Source of the DNA: a virus
IMG/VR virus record: IMGVR_UViG_3300023179_006682
Coordinates: 1 to 34,746 of that record
Length of the DNA: 34,746 bases
Direction: 5' to 3' (one strand)
The notes beneath the pieces are model-generated. The model was not told the DNA's origin, searched no databases, and saw nothing but the letters and a program-made list of their open reading frames with translations. Of the stretch, positions 1 through 7,761 are shown in pieces (positions within the stretch are counted from its first letter, which is position 1; the number at the start of each line of letters is the position of its first letter). The position numbers and the translations under genes are program-made.

Positions 1-1
1 A

Positions 2-271
2 GGATTTGAAATTCAAATTCGACCGCGTAGTGGTTTAGCATTAAAACATGGTGTAACCGTATTAAATACGCCTGGAACTATTGATTCTGATTATCGAGGT
101 GAAATTGGTGTTATTTTAATCAATCATAGCAATATGGTTGTAGAATTTGCACAAGGAGAACGAATAGCACAAATCGTATTGGCTCGAGTAGAACAAATTC
201 AATGGCAATTAACTGATTCATTATCAACAACAAAACGAGGACAACAAGGCTTTGGTTCAACAGGTAAATAA
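2..271 (+). CDS. dut: dUTPase (deoxyuridine triphosphatase), 3' part only
   Basis: The reading frame is open from the window edge and lacks its 5' end. It shows the C-terminal motifs of trimeric dUTPases: PRSGLA (motif 2), [10 protein letters not shown] with the Asp and Tyr that bind the nucleotide (motif 3), GERIAQIV (motif 4) and the glycine-rich tail [10 protein letters not shown] (motif 5) that closes over the active site. The family hydrolyses dUTP to dUMP and pyrophosphate, keeping uracil out of DNA and supplying dUMP. A thymidylate synthase that would use dUMP lies at the other end of the window. The stop is one base before the clamp-loader ATG. The visible part has all the key residues and no frameshift. 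Confidence 0.93.
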   Translation, partial: GFEIQIRPRSGLALKHGVTVLNTPGTIDSDYRGEIGVILINHSNMVVEFAQGERIAQIVLARVEQIQWQLTDSLSTTKRGQQGFGSTGK

Positions 272-272
272 C

Positions 273-1199
273 ATGATAACAAAACAAGAAAATACACTTT
301 GGGTAGAATCATTTCGACCAGACACATTAGAAGGATACATAGGAAATGAACACATTATTGAAAAAGTTAAAATATTTATTGCAAATGGCGACGTTCCGCA
401 TCTATTATTTTATGGATCAGCTGGAACAGGCAAAACAACGTTGGCGAAAATAATTGCAAACAGCGTAGATGCAGATTTAATGTATATCAATGCATCTGAT
501 GAAAATTCGGTGGATGCCGTACGAGATAAAATTAAGCGTTATGCATCTACGGTTGGATTTCGTCGTTGGAAAATCATTATTTTAGATGAGGCGGATTATT
601 TGACGCCAAATGCCCAAGCTGCTCTTCGTAACCTAATGGAGACATACAGCAAAACAACACGTTTTATTTTAACATGTAATTATGTTGAAAAAATTATTGA
701 TCCAATTCAATCTCGTTGTCAAACATTTGCTATTACGCCACCAAATAAATCAGATGTTGCAAAACGATTGGTTGCAGTATTAAATGAAAAGGGTGTTACG
801 TATGACATCAAAGATATTGCTGCAATTATTAATGCATCATATCCAGATATTCGTCGTGCAATTAATGCAGCACAGGCATCAGTTGTTAATAACACGTTGC
901 AATTAGATAAAGCAAGTGCAATACAAGCAAATTACATGACCGAAATATTGGAGATTCTTAAAATGTCAAAAGATAAAAAAGCATCGTTCACAAAAATTCG
1001 GCAAGTAATTGCTGACAGCAAAGTACGAGACTTTACTGGATTGTATACATTTTTATATGATAATTTAGATGATTTTGCACATGGTCATGTTGCCCCATGC
1101 ATTTTAATCATAGCAGAAGCACAATTCAAAGATGCAAATGTAGTAGACAAAGAAATCAACATTATGGCAATGTTTGTAAATTTATTAGGAGAATTATGA
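273..1199 (+). CDS. Sliding-clamp loader ATPase subunit (RFC small subunit / T4 gp44-like)
   Basis: This is a 308-residue AAA+ ATPase of the replication factor C type. Walker A (GSAGTGKT) is at residues 48-55, the DEAD Walker B box at 105-108, a sensor-1 segment (FILTCNY) near 131-137 and the SRC arginine-finger motif at 147-149. The N-terminal W-x-E-x-FRP segment is the RFC start signature. It would load the sliding clamp onto primer-template ends for the phage polymerase. A longer reading frame starts upstream inside dut, but the ATG at 273, one base after the dut stop, gives the normal family N-terminus. The 3' end overlaps the next gene by ATGA. A probable partner subunit follows at 1633. 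Confidence 0.93.
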   Translation: MITKQENTLWVESFRPDTLEGYIGNEHIIEKVKIFIANGDVPHLLFYGSAGTGKTTLAKIIANSVDADLMYINASDENSVDAVRDKIKRYASTVGFRRWKIIILDEADYLTPNAQAALRNLMETYSKTTRFILTCNYVEKIIDPIQSRCQTFAITPPNKSDVAKRLVAVLNEKGVTYDIKDIAAIINASYPDIRRAINAAQASVVNNTLQLDKASAIQANYMTEILEILKMSKDKKASFTKIRQVIADSKVRDFTGLYTFLYDNLDDFAHGHVAPCILIIAEAQFKDANVVDKEINIMAMFVNLLGEL

Positions 1200-1414
1200 G
1201 TAGTTTAAATGTTAATATTGGTCCGCAAGATATGCAACCAATTTCATGCAAAGAATGCAACGGATTGTATTTTCGTCAAGTAATGGCAATCAACAAAGTA
1301 AGCAAATTTTTAACTGGTGCAGATAAAGACACAATGGTACCTATTCCCGTATTCAGATGCGATGATTGCGGATACGTTCCAGAAGAATTTCAACCCGTTA
1401 AAGTTAAAAAGTAA
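1196..1414 (+). CDS. Small zinc-ribbon protein of unknown function
   Basis: A 72-residue protein with two CxxC pairs (C18/C21 and C55/C58), spaced as in a zinc ribbon with a long loop. The second pair sits in RCDDCGYVP, typical of a treble-clef or ribbon knuckle. The start overlaps the clamp-loader stop (ATGA), and an AGGAG just upstream in the clamp-loader coding sequence could serve as ribosome-binding site. Its place between the two probable clamp-loader genes suggests co-expression with replication proteins. No specific function can be assigned. A longer frame starting at 1097 lies inside the clamp-loader gene and is not the likely start. Confidence 0.8.
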   Translation: MSSLNVNIGPQDMQPISCKECNGLYFRQVMAINKVSKFLTGADKDTMVPIPVFRCDDCGYVPEEFQPVKVKK

Positions 1415-1629
1415 TGTCTGCACCATACCATAAAGATTTAGTTACGATTGTATTTAAAACATCGGACCGAAGCAATGCACGAACAAAAATTAAAACGTTT
1501 CGCAACAAATCAATTGATGATATTTTAAGTGCAAAACATGTAACGGGAATACCAGATACGGCTGTTATTTTAGAAGCAGGAATGGGTGAATATTTAGAAC
1601 AACAATATCGTAAAAAATATAATTTATAA
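1414..1629 (+). CDS. Small protein of unknown function
   Basis: A 71-residue protein whose ATG shares a base with the stop of the zinc-ribbon gene (TAATG), so the two are probably translationally coupled. It is basic in the first half (TSDRSNARTKIKTFRNK) and acidic/aliphatic later. No catalytic motif, signal peptide or membrane segment is visible. It ends three bases before the next gene. Codon use and overlap style match the neighbours, which supports it being real. I do not recognise the family. Confidence 0.72.
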   Translation: MSAPYHKDLVTIVFKTSDRSNARTKIKTFRNKSIDDILSAKHVTGIPDTAVILEAGMGEYLEQQYRKKYNL

Positions 1630-1632
1630 TAA

Positions 1633-2082
1633 ATGGCAGAAGAAAAAAAAGCAGCAACAATTTTTGATTTAATCGGTGGGGTAACTGATAAAAAACGAGA
1701 ATGGAAAAAATGGTCAGAAACTGATCAAAAGAAATTTTCTACATTCATCGTTAACCGTTGGTTGTCAATGCGCATGGAGTTAACGGAATTGATCAATGAA
1801 TTACAAATGTATACTATTGGACAATTACGTCCACAAGAAACTTATAAATTGTATCATGATCTTTTGCCTACCAATAAAAGTTTTGCAAAATACATCAAAG
1901 GCAAATCGGAAGATACGTATGATAAAGAATTGATTGCACAATTTGCAGAACATTATCAAACAAGTTGTTCGGAAGCTGCGGATTATTTAGATTTAATGGA
2001 TAGAATACAATGTGAAAGAATATTAACCATGTATGGATATAGTGAATCAGACAAAAAACGTATGTTAAAAGGTATCAAATGA
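1633..2082 (+). CDS. Probable small clamp-loader subunit (T4 gp62-like)
   Basis: A 149-residue, mostly alpha-helical protein without an ATPase motif. T4 gp62 is a small non-ATPase subunit that completes the clamp loader with gp44 and is encoded directly after it. Here the gene follows the ATPase subunit with only two small genes between. The C-terminal part (HYQTSCSEAADYLDLM, then a helix ending MLKGIK) has the same pattern as the gp62 region with YQVNTNDAINY. The sequence match is weak and position carries much of the weight. It could instead be an unrelated helical replication accessory protein. It is the last + strand gene before a converging pair of - strand genes. Confidence 0.62.
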   Translation: MAEEKKAATIFDLIGGVTDKKREWKKWSETDQKKFSTFIVNRWLSMRMELTELINELQMYTIGQLRPQETYKLYHDLLPTNKSFAKYIKGKSEDTYDKELIAQFAEHYQTSCSEAADYLDLMDRIQCERILTMYGYSESDKKRMLKGIK

Positions 2083-2198
2083 GTGTAATAAATACGCAAT
2101 CACATTAAAACTAAAGATTTAATTGATATTTCTCTTTGAGAACAAGAACATCGATATTTAATATCATATGATTTTATAGATTAATTAATTTTATTAGA

Positions 2199-2762
2199 TC
2201 AATGTGGTTTTTTAGAAGATTTCCAATATTTATAAAAATATTGTTTCAATCTATAACTACCACCTTCAATTGTAATATTTCCAGCTGATTTTCCATCATC
2301 GGTTGTTTTGAGTATTGTTACGAGCTTGTGATTTTCAGCCGGCGCATTCCATGTTTTCATTGCAGCAACTTGTCCATCAGCCCGAGTTTCAAAATTTTTT
2401 GAACAACATGAACCGGCAGTAACTAATCCTATCCAAGCTTTTCCATCTGTACTCTTATTAATTGTTACCTCCCAACTAGTTGTTTTCGTTGTTTTATTAA
2501 TAGTAGCTGTAACGTTTGTTACATCTGGATTATAACCTGCATCATATACTTTTTTAAGTTCGGCATTAACTTTTGTTAACATTCCGCCAACAACTACTCC
2601 GCCTGTAGATTGAAATGCATGACTTTTATCACCATTATCACCTCTAAAACTGCCGTTTACTACAATTGGAAATATCATAGGTTGTATTGATACTACAGAT
2701 TGAAACCCTTTTCTTTTATCGGGCGTTGTTATTTGTTCAATTAGTTGTTTTAATCGTATCAT
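2199..2762 (-). CDS. Putative internal head protein with capsid-targeting-like tag, paralogue A
   Basis: A 187-residue protein beginning MIRLKQLIEQ, a basic/hydrophobic tag with a possible LIE|Q cleavage site. The rest is a predicted beta-rich domain sharing many segments with the next - strand gene: FPIVV near the start, HAF, VGGM, KVNA, YNAGYNPD-like, TINKSTDG and a closing FYKY. It has a Cys pair (SCCS) that the paralogue lacks. With its neighbour it is the only gene on the - strand, and it converges on the clamp-loader operon. No enzymatic motif was found. Known internal head proteins of T4 are injected with DNA; that role is inferred here from the tag only. Confidence 0.78.
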   Translation of the reverse strand: MIRLKQLIEQITTPDKRKGFQSVVSIQPMIFPIVVNGSFRGDNGDKSHAFQSTGGVVVGGMLTKVNAELKKVYDAGYNPDVTNVTATINKTTKTTSWEVTINKSTDGKAWIGLVTAGSCCSKNFETRADGQVAAMKTWNAPAENHKLVTILKTTDDGKSAGNITIEGGSYRLKQYFYKYWKSSKKPH

Positions 2763-2787
2763 ATTAATAAATATTTAATCAATTGGA
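2741..2787 (-). repeat. 47-bp direct repeat, copy 1 (leader plus first codons)
   Basis: These 47 bases are identical to 3342-3388. On the - strand the repeat holds an AT-rich leader with ATATTTAT, the ATG, and about the first seven codons (MIRLKQL) of the tagged gene. The bodies of the two genes are clearly diverged, so the identity is confined to the control region and tag. Confidence 0.93.
2767..2774 (-). promoter_or_regulatory. ATATTTAT element 4 nt before the start codon
   Basis: Read on the - strand the sequence is ATATTTATTAATATG, with the ATG being the start of paralogue A. The same element and spacing occurs before the genes starting at 3363 (-), 22844 (+) and 26058 (+). There is no Shine-Dalgarno sequence. 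It may be a promoter box giving a very short or absent leader, or an AU-rich translation-initiation element. Confidence 0.5.
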
Positions 2788-2826
2788 GTTTATCAAATAA
2801 TTTATATAATATTTAAGTCAAACTAT

Positions 2827-3363
2827 TTAGCGTTTTGGTTTTTCGTTTAATGTATATTTATAAAACAATTGATTGACTTGGCAACCTGAAATTTTTCCGT
2901 CTTTGTTATATTCATAATCGTGCACAAGCACCATTTTATCAACAGTACCGCGGTTTGCAATTGCTTTTGATTTTTTACATTCACCTATACTTGCATGCCC
3001 ATGTTGTGTACTAACATTGTTAAAAACCCAAACTCCGCGTCCACCATGTCCTCTACTATATAATCCAACCCATGCATTGCCATCCGTACTTTTATTTATC
3101 GTAACAGACCAGTTAACGGTATAATCTGTTCCATTTTTTGTAATCTTTACGTTTATATTAGCAATATCCGGATTATAACCCGCATTATATACTTCAATAA
3201 GTTTTGCATTTACTTTATTATTCATCCCACCGACGGGTATACCATGAGTATCATTAAATGCATGCAATCTATCACAATTTCCAGTTGTTGACTGATATGT
3301 CCCAGATACTACAATTGGAAATGATAATGTATCTTCGATTATTAGTTGTTTTAATCGTATCAT
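2827..3363 (-). CDS. Putative internal head protein with capsid-targeting-like tag, paralogue B
   Basis: A 178-residue paralogue of the neighbouring - strand gene, starting MIRLKQLIIEDT with a possible LIIE|D cleavage site. Shared blocks with paralogue A include FPIVV, HAF, VGGM, KVNAKL, YNAGYNPD, the WSVTINKSTDG region and FYKY near the end; the segment after about residue 110 is divergent. Without the tag the protein is rich in Gly, Asn, Thr and Val and is probably a small beta domain. No active site is recognisable. The start is fixed by the tag and by the ATATTTAT element 4 nt upstream. The pair most likely arose by tandem duplication. Confidence 0.78.
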   Translation of the reverse strand: MIRLKQLIIEDTLSFPIVVSGTYQSTTGNCDRLHAFNDTHGIPVGGMNNKVNAKLIEVYNAGYNPDIANINVKITKNGTDYTVNWSVTINKSTDGNAWVGLYSRGHGGRGVWVFNNVSTQHGHASIGECKKSKAIANRGTVDKMVLVHDYEYNKDGKISGCQVNQLFYKYTLNEKPKR

Positions 3364-3388
3364 ATTAATAAATATTTAATCAATTGGA
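3342..3388 (-). repeat. 47-bp direct repeat, copy 2 (leader plus first codons)
   Basis: Identical over 47 bases to 2741-2787. It covers the - strand leader with ATATTTAT, the start codon and roughly the first seven codons of paralogue B. The two copies are 601 bases apart, one per gene. Confidence 0.93.
3368..3375 (-). promoter_or_regulatory. ATATTTAT element 4 nt before the start codon
   Basis: On the - strand it reads ATATTTATTAATATG into the start of paralogue B, as for paralogue A. Only 54 bases separate this start from the divergent + strand gene at 3418, so the + strand promoter must overlap this interval. Confidence 0.5.
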
Positions 3389-3417
3389 TTTTAACAAATG
3401 ATTTCATATATTATGAT

Positions 3418-4371
3418 ATGAAAGATAGTTACATCAATCCCGTATATAAACTAGCAATACGAGATGCAGAATCTGTTCCTAGAAAAATATCTTATTCACA
3501 ATGGTCAATGTATGAACGTTGTCCCCTTTCTTGGAAACTTGCATACATTGATGGTTTAGCTCCATTCCAAGCATCAATCGAAACCGTATTTGGTACAGCA
3601 TTTCATGAAACATTTCAACATTTCTTAACCGTAATGTATACGGAATCTGTTAAAAAAGCAGAATCGTTAAACCTTCGTTCCATATTGCAAAGCAAACTTC
3701 GCGATGAATATACTCGATGTGTGCAAGAAATGGGAGGTCAACATTTTTCTAATCCATTGCAATTAGCAGAATATTTAGAAGATGGTGCTGCTATTTTGCA
3801 ATGGTTTTTGAAACGACGCGCACAATACTTTTCAAGCAAAGATTGGGAATTGGTTGGCATTGAAATTGAATTATGTCACCCTGCGTCAAACAAGAATCCT
3901 TCAGTATATTGGTATGGGTTTATTGATGTTGTTATGCTGCATGTTCCTACCAATACGTTTAAATTGTTTGACATTAAAACATCTCGTAATGGATGGAATA
4001 AATCAGCCAAATCGGATGCAATGAAAGCTGCACAATTAGTGGCATATAAAAATTATTTTTCAGAACAATTTGGTGTTCCACGAGAAAACATTGATATTGA
4101 ATTTTTCATTGTTAAACGCAAGATTGTTGAAGAATCAATGTTTCCGCAAAAACGCATTCAAAATCACAAACCGTCTGCAGGTTCAGTAACACAAAAGAAA
4201 ATACAACGTCAAATTGATGCATTTGTTGATGCATGTTTTGATCAAGCAGGAAATAAAAATGCAAACAGAAACTATGTAGCCGTTGCTGGTAAAGGTGCTA
4301 CAAATTGCAAATATTGTCCATTCAAAACTGATTATGAACGATGTCCAAAAGATGCTAGGATTCGTGAATAA
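3418..4371 (+). CDS. PD-(D/E)XK nuclease with Cas4/AddB-like Fe-S signature
   Basis: A 317-residue protein of the RecB/Cas4-like nuclease superfamily. It starts with the hallmark ISYSQWSMYERCPLSWK (C35), followed by GTAFHETF. The nuclease core shows GFIDVV (D170), LFDIKTS (D185, K187) and QLVAY (Q206, Y210), matching PD-(D/E)XK plus the QxxxY motif. The C-terminus has CKYC and a further Cys (C297, C300, C309). With C35 these four would bind a 4Fe-4S staple as in AddB and Cas4. It is expected to cut or resect DNA in recombination, repair or host DNA breakdown. No helicase domain is attached. It is transcribed divergently from the - strand pair. Confidence 0.85.
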   Translation: MKDSYINPVYKLAIRDAESVPRKISYSQWSMYERCPLSWKLAYIDGLAPFQASIETVFGTAFHETFQHFLTVMYTESVKKAESLNLRSILQSKLRDEYTRCVQEMGGQHFSNPLQLAEYLEDGAAILQWFLKRRAQYFSSKDWELVGIEIELCHPASNKNPSVYWYGFIDVVMLHVPTNTFKLFDIKTSRNGWNKSAKSDAMKAAQLVAYKNYFSEQFGVPRENIDIEFFIVKRKIVEESMFPQKRIQNHKPSAGSVTQKKIQRQIDAFVDACFDQAGNKNANRNYVAVAGKGATNCKYCPFKTDYERCPKDARIRE

Positions 4372-4389
4372 AATTTATTATAATAAGTT

Positions 4390-4608
4390 ATGATTAAATG
4401 GACACATAAACATGTATATGTATATGAATTTACATTAAATAATCATGAATCGTGGCCTGGTACAAAAACATGCACAATGCAATACAGTTTGTGCACAAAT
4501 ATCGATGGTCCTGAACACAAAGAAAATCGAAAATTATTAGAACAAATGCTTCGTTTAGTTTACAAGCATTATCCAAAAGGTGTTAAATTTGTACGAGAAA
4601 AAACATGA
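4390..4608 (+). CDS. Small protein of unknown function
   Basis: A 72-residue protein with an aromatic N-terminal half (WTHKHVYVYEF) and a basic C-terminal helix ending FVREKT. It has two Cys but no metal-binding spacing. It lies 18 bases after the nuclease gene and overlaps the following gene by four bases (ATGA), so it is probably in the same operon. No family is recognised. Confidence 0.7.
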   Translation: MIKWTHKHVYVYEFTLNNHESWPGTKTCTMQYSLCTNIDGPEHKENRKLLEQMLRLVYKHYPKGVKFVREKT

Positions 4609-5009
4609 AACGAATTGCAATTATTGGAAACACAGATTGGCAAAACAAAAGAAAAATACAAGAAACATTGCAATTGGCAAAAAAGAAATTTGGAGATGAT
4701 GTAGTTGTAGTTGGAGCCGGCGGCAATGAAGGAGCAAATAGTATGGTTAGGAAATATGCATTAGAATTTGGATTGCATTATGAAGAATATAATCCTTCAT
4801 TTTCAGGACATAACATGTATTCGGCAATGCCCGAATCATATTACGGAAAACCATATCATTTTTCACAACTTCATCATCGCATGAAACTTATTGCAGAACG
4901 ATGTGATTACATGATGATTTTAAACAATCACACACAATTGGATCCGGTGCTACAAACTGCATGGACTCGCACTAAAAAATTAAATAAACCGGTGGTTATA
5001 TTAGGCTGA
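4605..5009 (+). CDS. SLOG / DUF2493-like Rossmann protein
   Basis: A 134-residue Rossmann-like protein. It has an initial beta strand RIAIIGNTDW, a central VVVVGAGGNEGANSM loop typical of SLOG/DUF2493 nucleotide-binding folds, a conserved middle (ALEFGLHYEEYNP), YGKPYHF, an HHRMKLIAE helix and a last strand KPVVILG. Members of this superfamily are thought to bind nucleotide or ADP-ribose-type ligands; some act in phage-host conflict, but the ligand here is unknown. It starts within the stop of the gene before it. A clear non-coding gap follows before the glycan island. Confidence 0.72.
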   Translation: MKRIAIIGNTDWQNKRKIQETLQLAKKKFGDDVVVVGAGGNEGANSMVRKYALEFGLHYEEYNPSFSGHNMYSAMPESYYGKPYHFSQLHHRMKLIAERCDYMMILNNHTQLDPVLQTAWTRTKKLNKPVVILG

Positions 5010-5012
5010 AAC

Positions 5013-5020
5013 ATATTTAT
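5013..5020 (+). promoter_or_regulatory. ATATTTAT element heading the glycan island
   Basis: It sits in the 32-base gap between the SLOG-like gene and the first glycosyltransferase, 21 nt before that ATG. It is followed by AAAGGAG (5032-5038), a strong ribosome-binding site, though only about 3 nt from the ATG. It probably starts transcription of the island. Assigned by similarity to the other ATATTTAT sites. Confidence 0.45.
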
Positions 5021-5041
5021 ATAAAAGTTATAAAGGAGTAA

Positions 5042-6538
5042 ATGGAGTTACCAAAGTTAAGAAAAATCGACCCAAACAAACCCAAAAAAAAGAAAATTTT
5101 ATTGTTAGCAGACGATTTTCGATTGCCATCGGGTATCGGAACAATCAGTCGAGAAATTATTTTTAACACTGTGCATCATTATGATTGGGTGCAATTGGGC
5201 GGAGCATTAAAACATCCAGAAGCTGGTCAAGCATTTGATTTGTCTGCACAAGTTGCACAAGAAACAGGCATACCGGATGCTTCAGTTAAAATAATTCCAT
5301 GGAACGGATATGGTGATCGAAACATCGTCATGGCCATCATAAACAATGAACGCCCCGATGCAATATTTCATTTTACTGATCCTAGATATTGGACATGGTT
5401 GTATGCTATTGAACATGAAATTAAAACAACGTATAATATTCCTATTGTATACTATTCAATTTGGGATGATTTGCCGTATCCAATGTGGAATGCTTCATAT
5501 TACGCAAGTTGTGATTTAATTATGGGCATTAGCAAACAATCTGACAATATTCATCGCGAAGTACTTACACAAAATGGATTTGATATTGTAGATTATGATG
5601 CTGATGTTTGTACTGCAAACATAAAATGGAATCAAATTATTACAGGATTTGTACCGCATGGACTAAATCATAACACGTTTAAACCATTATCACAAGATGA
5701 TGCCATATACAAACAAATGCATGAACATATCAAAATTAAAAATGATGTTGATTTTGTAGTATTTTGGAACAATCGAAACATACGAAGAAAACAACCAGGC
5801 GATGTAATATTGGCATTCAAAACATTTGTTGACACGTTGCCAACTGATAAAAAAAATCAAGTTGCACTTTTAATGCACACGCAAATTGTTGATGAAAATG
5901 GTACAGATTTGCGTGCAATTTATAAAGCATTGGCTCCGGATTGCAAAATATTATTTTCAGAACAAAAATTATCTCATCAAGAATTAAATGCAATGTATAA
6001 TGTTGCTGATGTTGTAGTTAATATTGGTAGCAATGAAGGATGGGGACTAAGTTCAACCGAAGCAATGTTAGCAGGAGTACCTATCATTAACAATGTAACT
6101 GGTGGATTACAAGATCAATGTGGTTTTGTTGATGAAAATGATGAATGGATACGATTTAACGGAGAATTTTCAACAAATCATACAGGTAAATATAAAAATC
6201 ATGGTGTTTGGGTAAAACCAGTATTTCCAAGTAATCGATCTTTACAAGGTTCTCCTGCTACGCCATATATTTTTGATGATCGAGTTCGTTTTGAAGATGT
6301 TGCAGATGCAATTCGATATTGGTATGACACTCCAGAAACACTTCGTGAATCCATGGGACAGACAGGCAGAGAGTGGTGTTTGAAAAATGGGTTAACTGCT
6401 CAACAAATGGGGCAAAAAATGATTTCAATGATTGATTATTTATTTGAATTTAAACCACAAATGCGAGCAAGATATACATTGAATAAAGTTACAACAAAAA
6501 AATACGAAAAAACAGGAATAGTATGCGATCAGTTATAA
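5042..6538 (+). CDS. Glycosyltransferase, GT4-like (GT-B fold)
   Basis: A 498-residue GT-B protein. After a basic start (PKKKKILLL) comes the N-terminal Rossmann half with PSGIGTISREI, as in GT4 enzymes. The C-terminal half carries FWNNRNIRRKQPG and NEGWGLSSTEAMLAGVP, the EX7E-type nucleotide-sugar motif of GT4 enzymes. It should transfer a sugar from a nucleotide donor; neither sugar nor acceptor can be read. No signal peptide or membrane segment is present, so it acts in the cytoplasm. It is the first gene of the island and has the clearest ribosome-binding site there. It overlaps the next gene by 16 bases. Confidence 0.85.
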   Translation: MELPKLRKIDPNKPKKKKILLLADDFRLPSGIGTISREIIFNTVHHYDWVQLGGALKHPEAGQAFDLSAQVAQETGIPDASVKIIPWNGYGDRNIVMAIINNERPDAIFHFTDPRYWTWLYAIEHEIKTTYNIPIVYYSIWDDLPYPMWNASYYASCDLIMGISKQSDNIHREVLTQNGFDIVDYDADVCTANIKWNQIITGFVPHGLNHNTFKPLSQDDAIYKQMHEHIKIKNDVDFVVFWNNRNIRRKQPGDVILAFKTFVDTLPTDKKNQVALLMHTQIVDENGTDLRAIYKALAPDCKILFSEQKLSHQELNAMYNVADVVVNIGSNEGWGLSSTEAMLAGVPIINNVTGGLQDQCGFVDENDEWIRFNGEFSTNHTGKYKNHGVWVKPVFPSNRSLQGSPATPYIFDDRVRFEDVADAIRYWYDTPETLRESMGQTGREWCLKNGLTAQQMGQKMISMIDYLFEFKPQMRARYTLNKVTTKKYEKTGIVCDQL

Positions 6539-7761
6539 TAGCATCTCCGGTAGCTACGCAATCAGGGTATGGCCACCATGCACGTGAGATTATTGCAAAT
6601 TTTATAGAACAACAAGGAAATGAATGGGACATTAAATTAGTTTCATTGCCATGGGGACATACTCCATTTACTTATCCAATTCCATTAGATTGGAATCAAC
6701 GCATTATTCCATTACCATTAACATCACAGCCAGATGTTTGGGTGCAAATAACGGTACCTAATGAATTTCAAGCAGTTGGTAAATACAACATTGGAGTAAC
6801 TGCAGGAACTGAAGGAGATATATGTCCAGAAGCATGGATTGATAATTTAAATGCAATGCAATTGGTTATTGTTCCAAGTGAATTTACCAAACAGGTATTT
6901 GTTAATACATCACAAAAACACAATAAACCAATAACAACTCGCATTGAAGTAATTCCTGAATATTTTGATGATCAAATTTACAACAATAAAGTAAATGGTC
7001 AATTGACAATATTGGATCAAATTCCAGAATCATTTGCATTTTTATCAGTAGGACATTGGTTGCAAGGACAAGCTGGAGAAGACCGAAAAAATATCAGTGG
7101 CGTAGTTCATTGTTTTTTTAATACATATAAAAATCAAAAAGATGCACCCGCACTTGTACTTAAAACAAGTGGTGCTACATATTCCGTAATGGATCGCATG
7201 GAAATTGAATCAAAAATAAATCAAATACGAGATATGTTTGATACTGAAAAACTTCCAAATATATATTTGTTGCATGGCGATTTAACGGATGAAGAAATGA
7301 ATCTTCTTTATAATCATCCAAAAGTTAAAGCCATGTTGTCATTTACAAAAGCAGAAGGCTTCGGCCGACCATTGCTAGAATTTTCAACTACCGGTAAACC
7401 AATTATTGCTCCGCATTATTCGGGTCAAGCAGATTTCTTGAAAAAAGATTTTATTTGTGCATTACCGGGTGGATTAACAGAAATTCACCCATCGGCTCGC
7501 AATGAATTTTTAATAAAAGAAGCTAAATGGTTTACTCCTGATTATACATACGCTGGTAAAATGCTGAAAGAAATGCAAAAGAATTATAAAAAGTGGCAAG
7601 AATTAGCAAAACGTCAACGTTATTTTGTAAATTCAACATTTACTAAAACTGCAGTAGCATCAATATATGAAAACATATTAAATTTAGTAAATGAAAATTT
7701 ACAAGCAATTCCAAAACCAGTTGAATTGAAATTGCCATCATTAAAAAAAATTGAAGCATGA
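6523..7761 (+). CDS. Glycosyltransferase, GT4-like (GT-B fold)
   Basis: A 412-residue GT-B glycosyltransferase. The N-terminus (SPVATQSGYGHHARE) has the glycine loop of the acceptor domain. The C-terminal half has VGHWLQ followed by ISGVV, and later EGFGRPLLEFSTTGKPIIA, which is the donor-binding EX7E motif. A conserved VPSEFTKQVF segment sits between the domains, as in GT4 proteins. It overlaps the previous GT and the next one (ATGA), so the three are probably translated together. Donor and acceptor are unknown. Confidence 0.85.
   Translation: MRSVIIASPVATQSGYGHHAREIIANFIEQQGNEWDIKLVSLPWGHTPFTYPIPLDWNQRIIPLPLTSQPDVWVQITVPNEFQAVGKYNIGVTAGTEGDICPEAWIDNLNAMQLVIVPSEFTKQVFVNTSQKHNKPITTRIEVIPEYFDDQIYNNKVNGQLTILDQIPESFAFLSVGHWLQGQAGEDRKNISGVVHCFFNTYKNQKDAPALVLKTSGATYSVMDRMEIESKINQIRDMFDTEKLPNIYLLHGDLTDEEMNLLYNHPKVKAMLSFTKAEGFGRPLLEFSTTGKPIIAPHYSGQADFLKKDFICALPGGLTEIHPSARNEFLIKEAKWFTPDYTYAGKMLKEMQKNYKKWQELAKRQRYFVNSTFTKTAVASIYENILNLVNENLQAIPKPVELKLPSLKKIEA

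Noticed and set aside
2130-2142. TTCTC/GAGAA hairpin in the gap between the converging operons as a terminator
   Set aside because: Only five base pairs with a three-base loop and no T run on either side.
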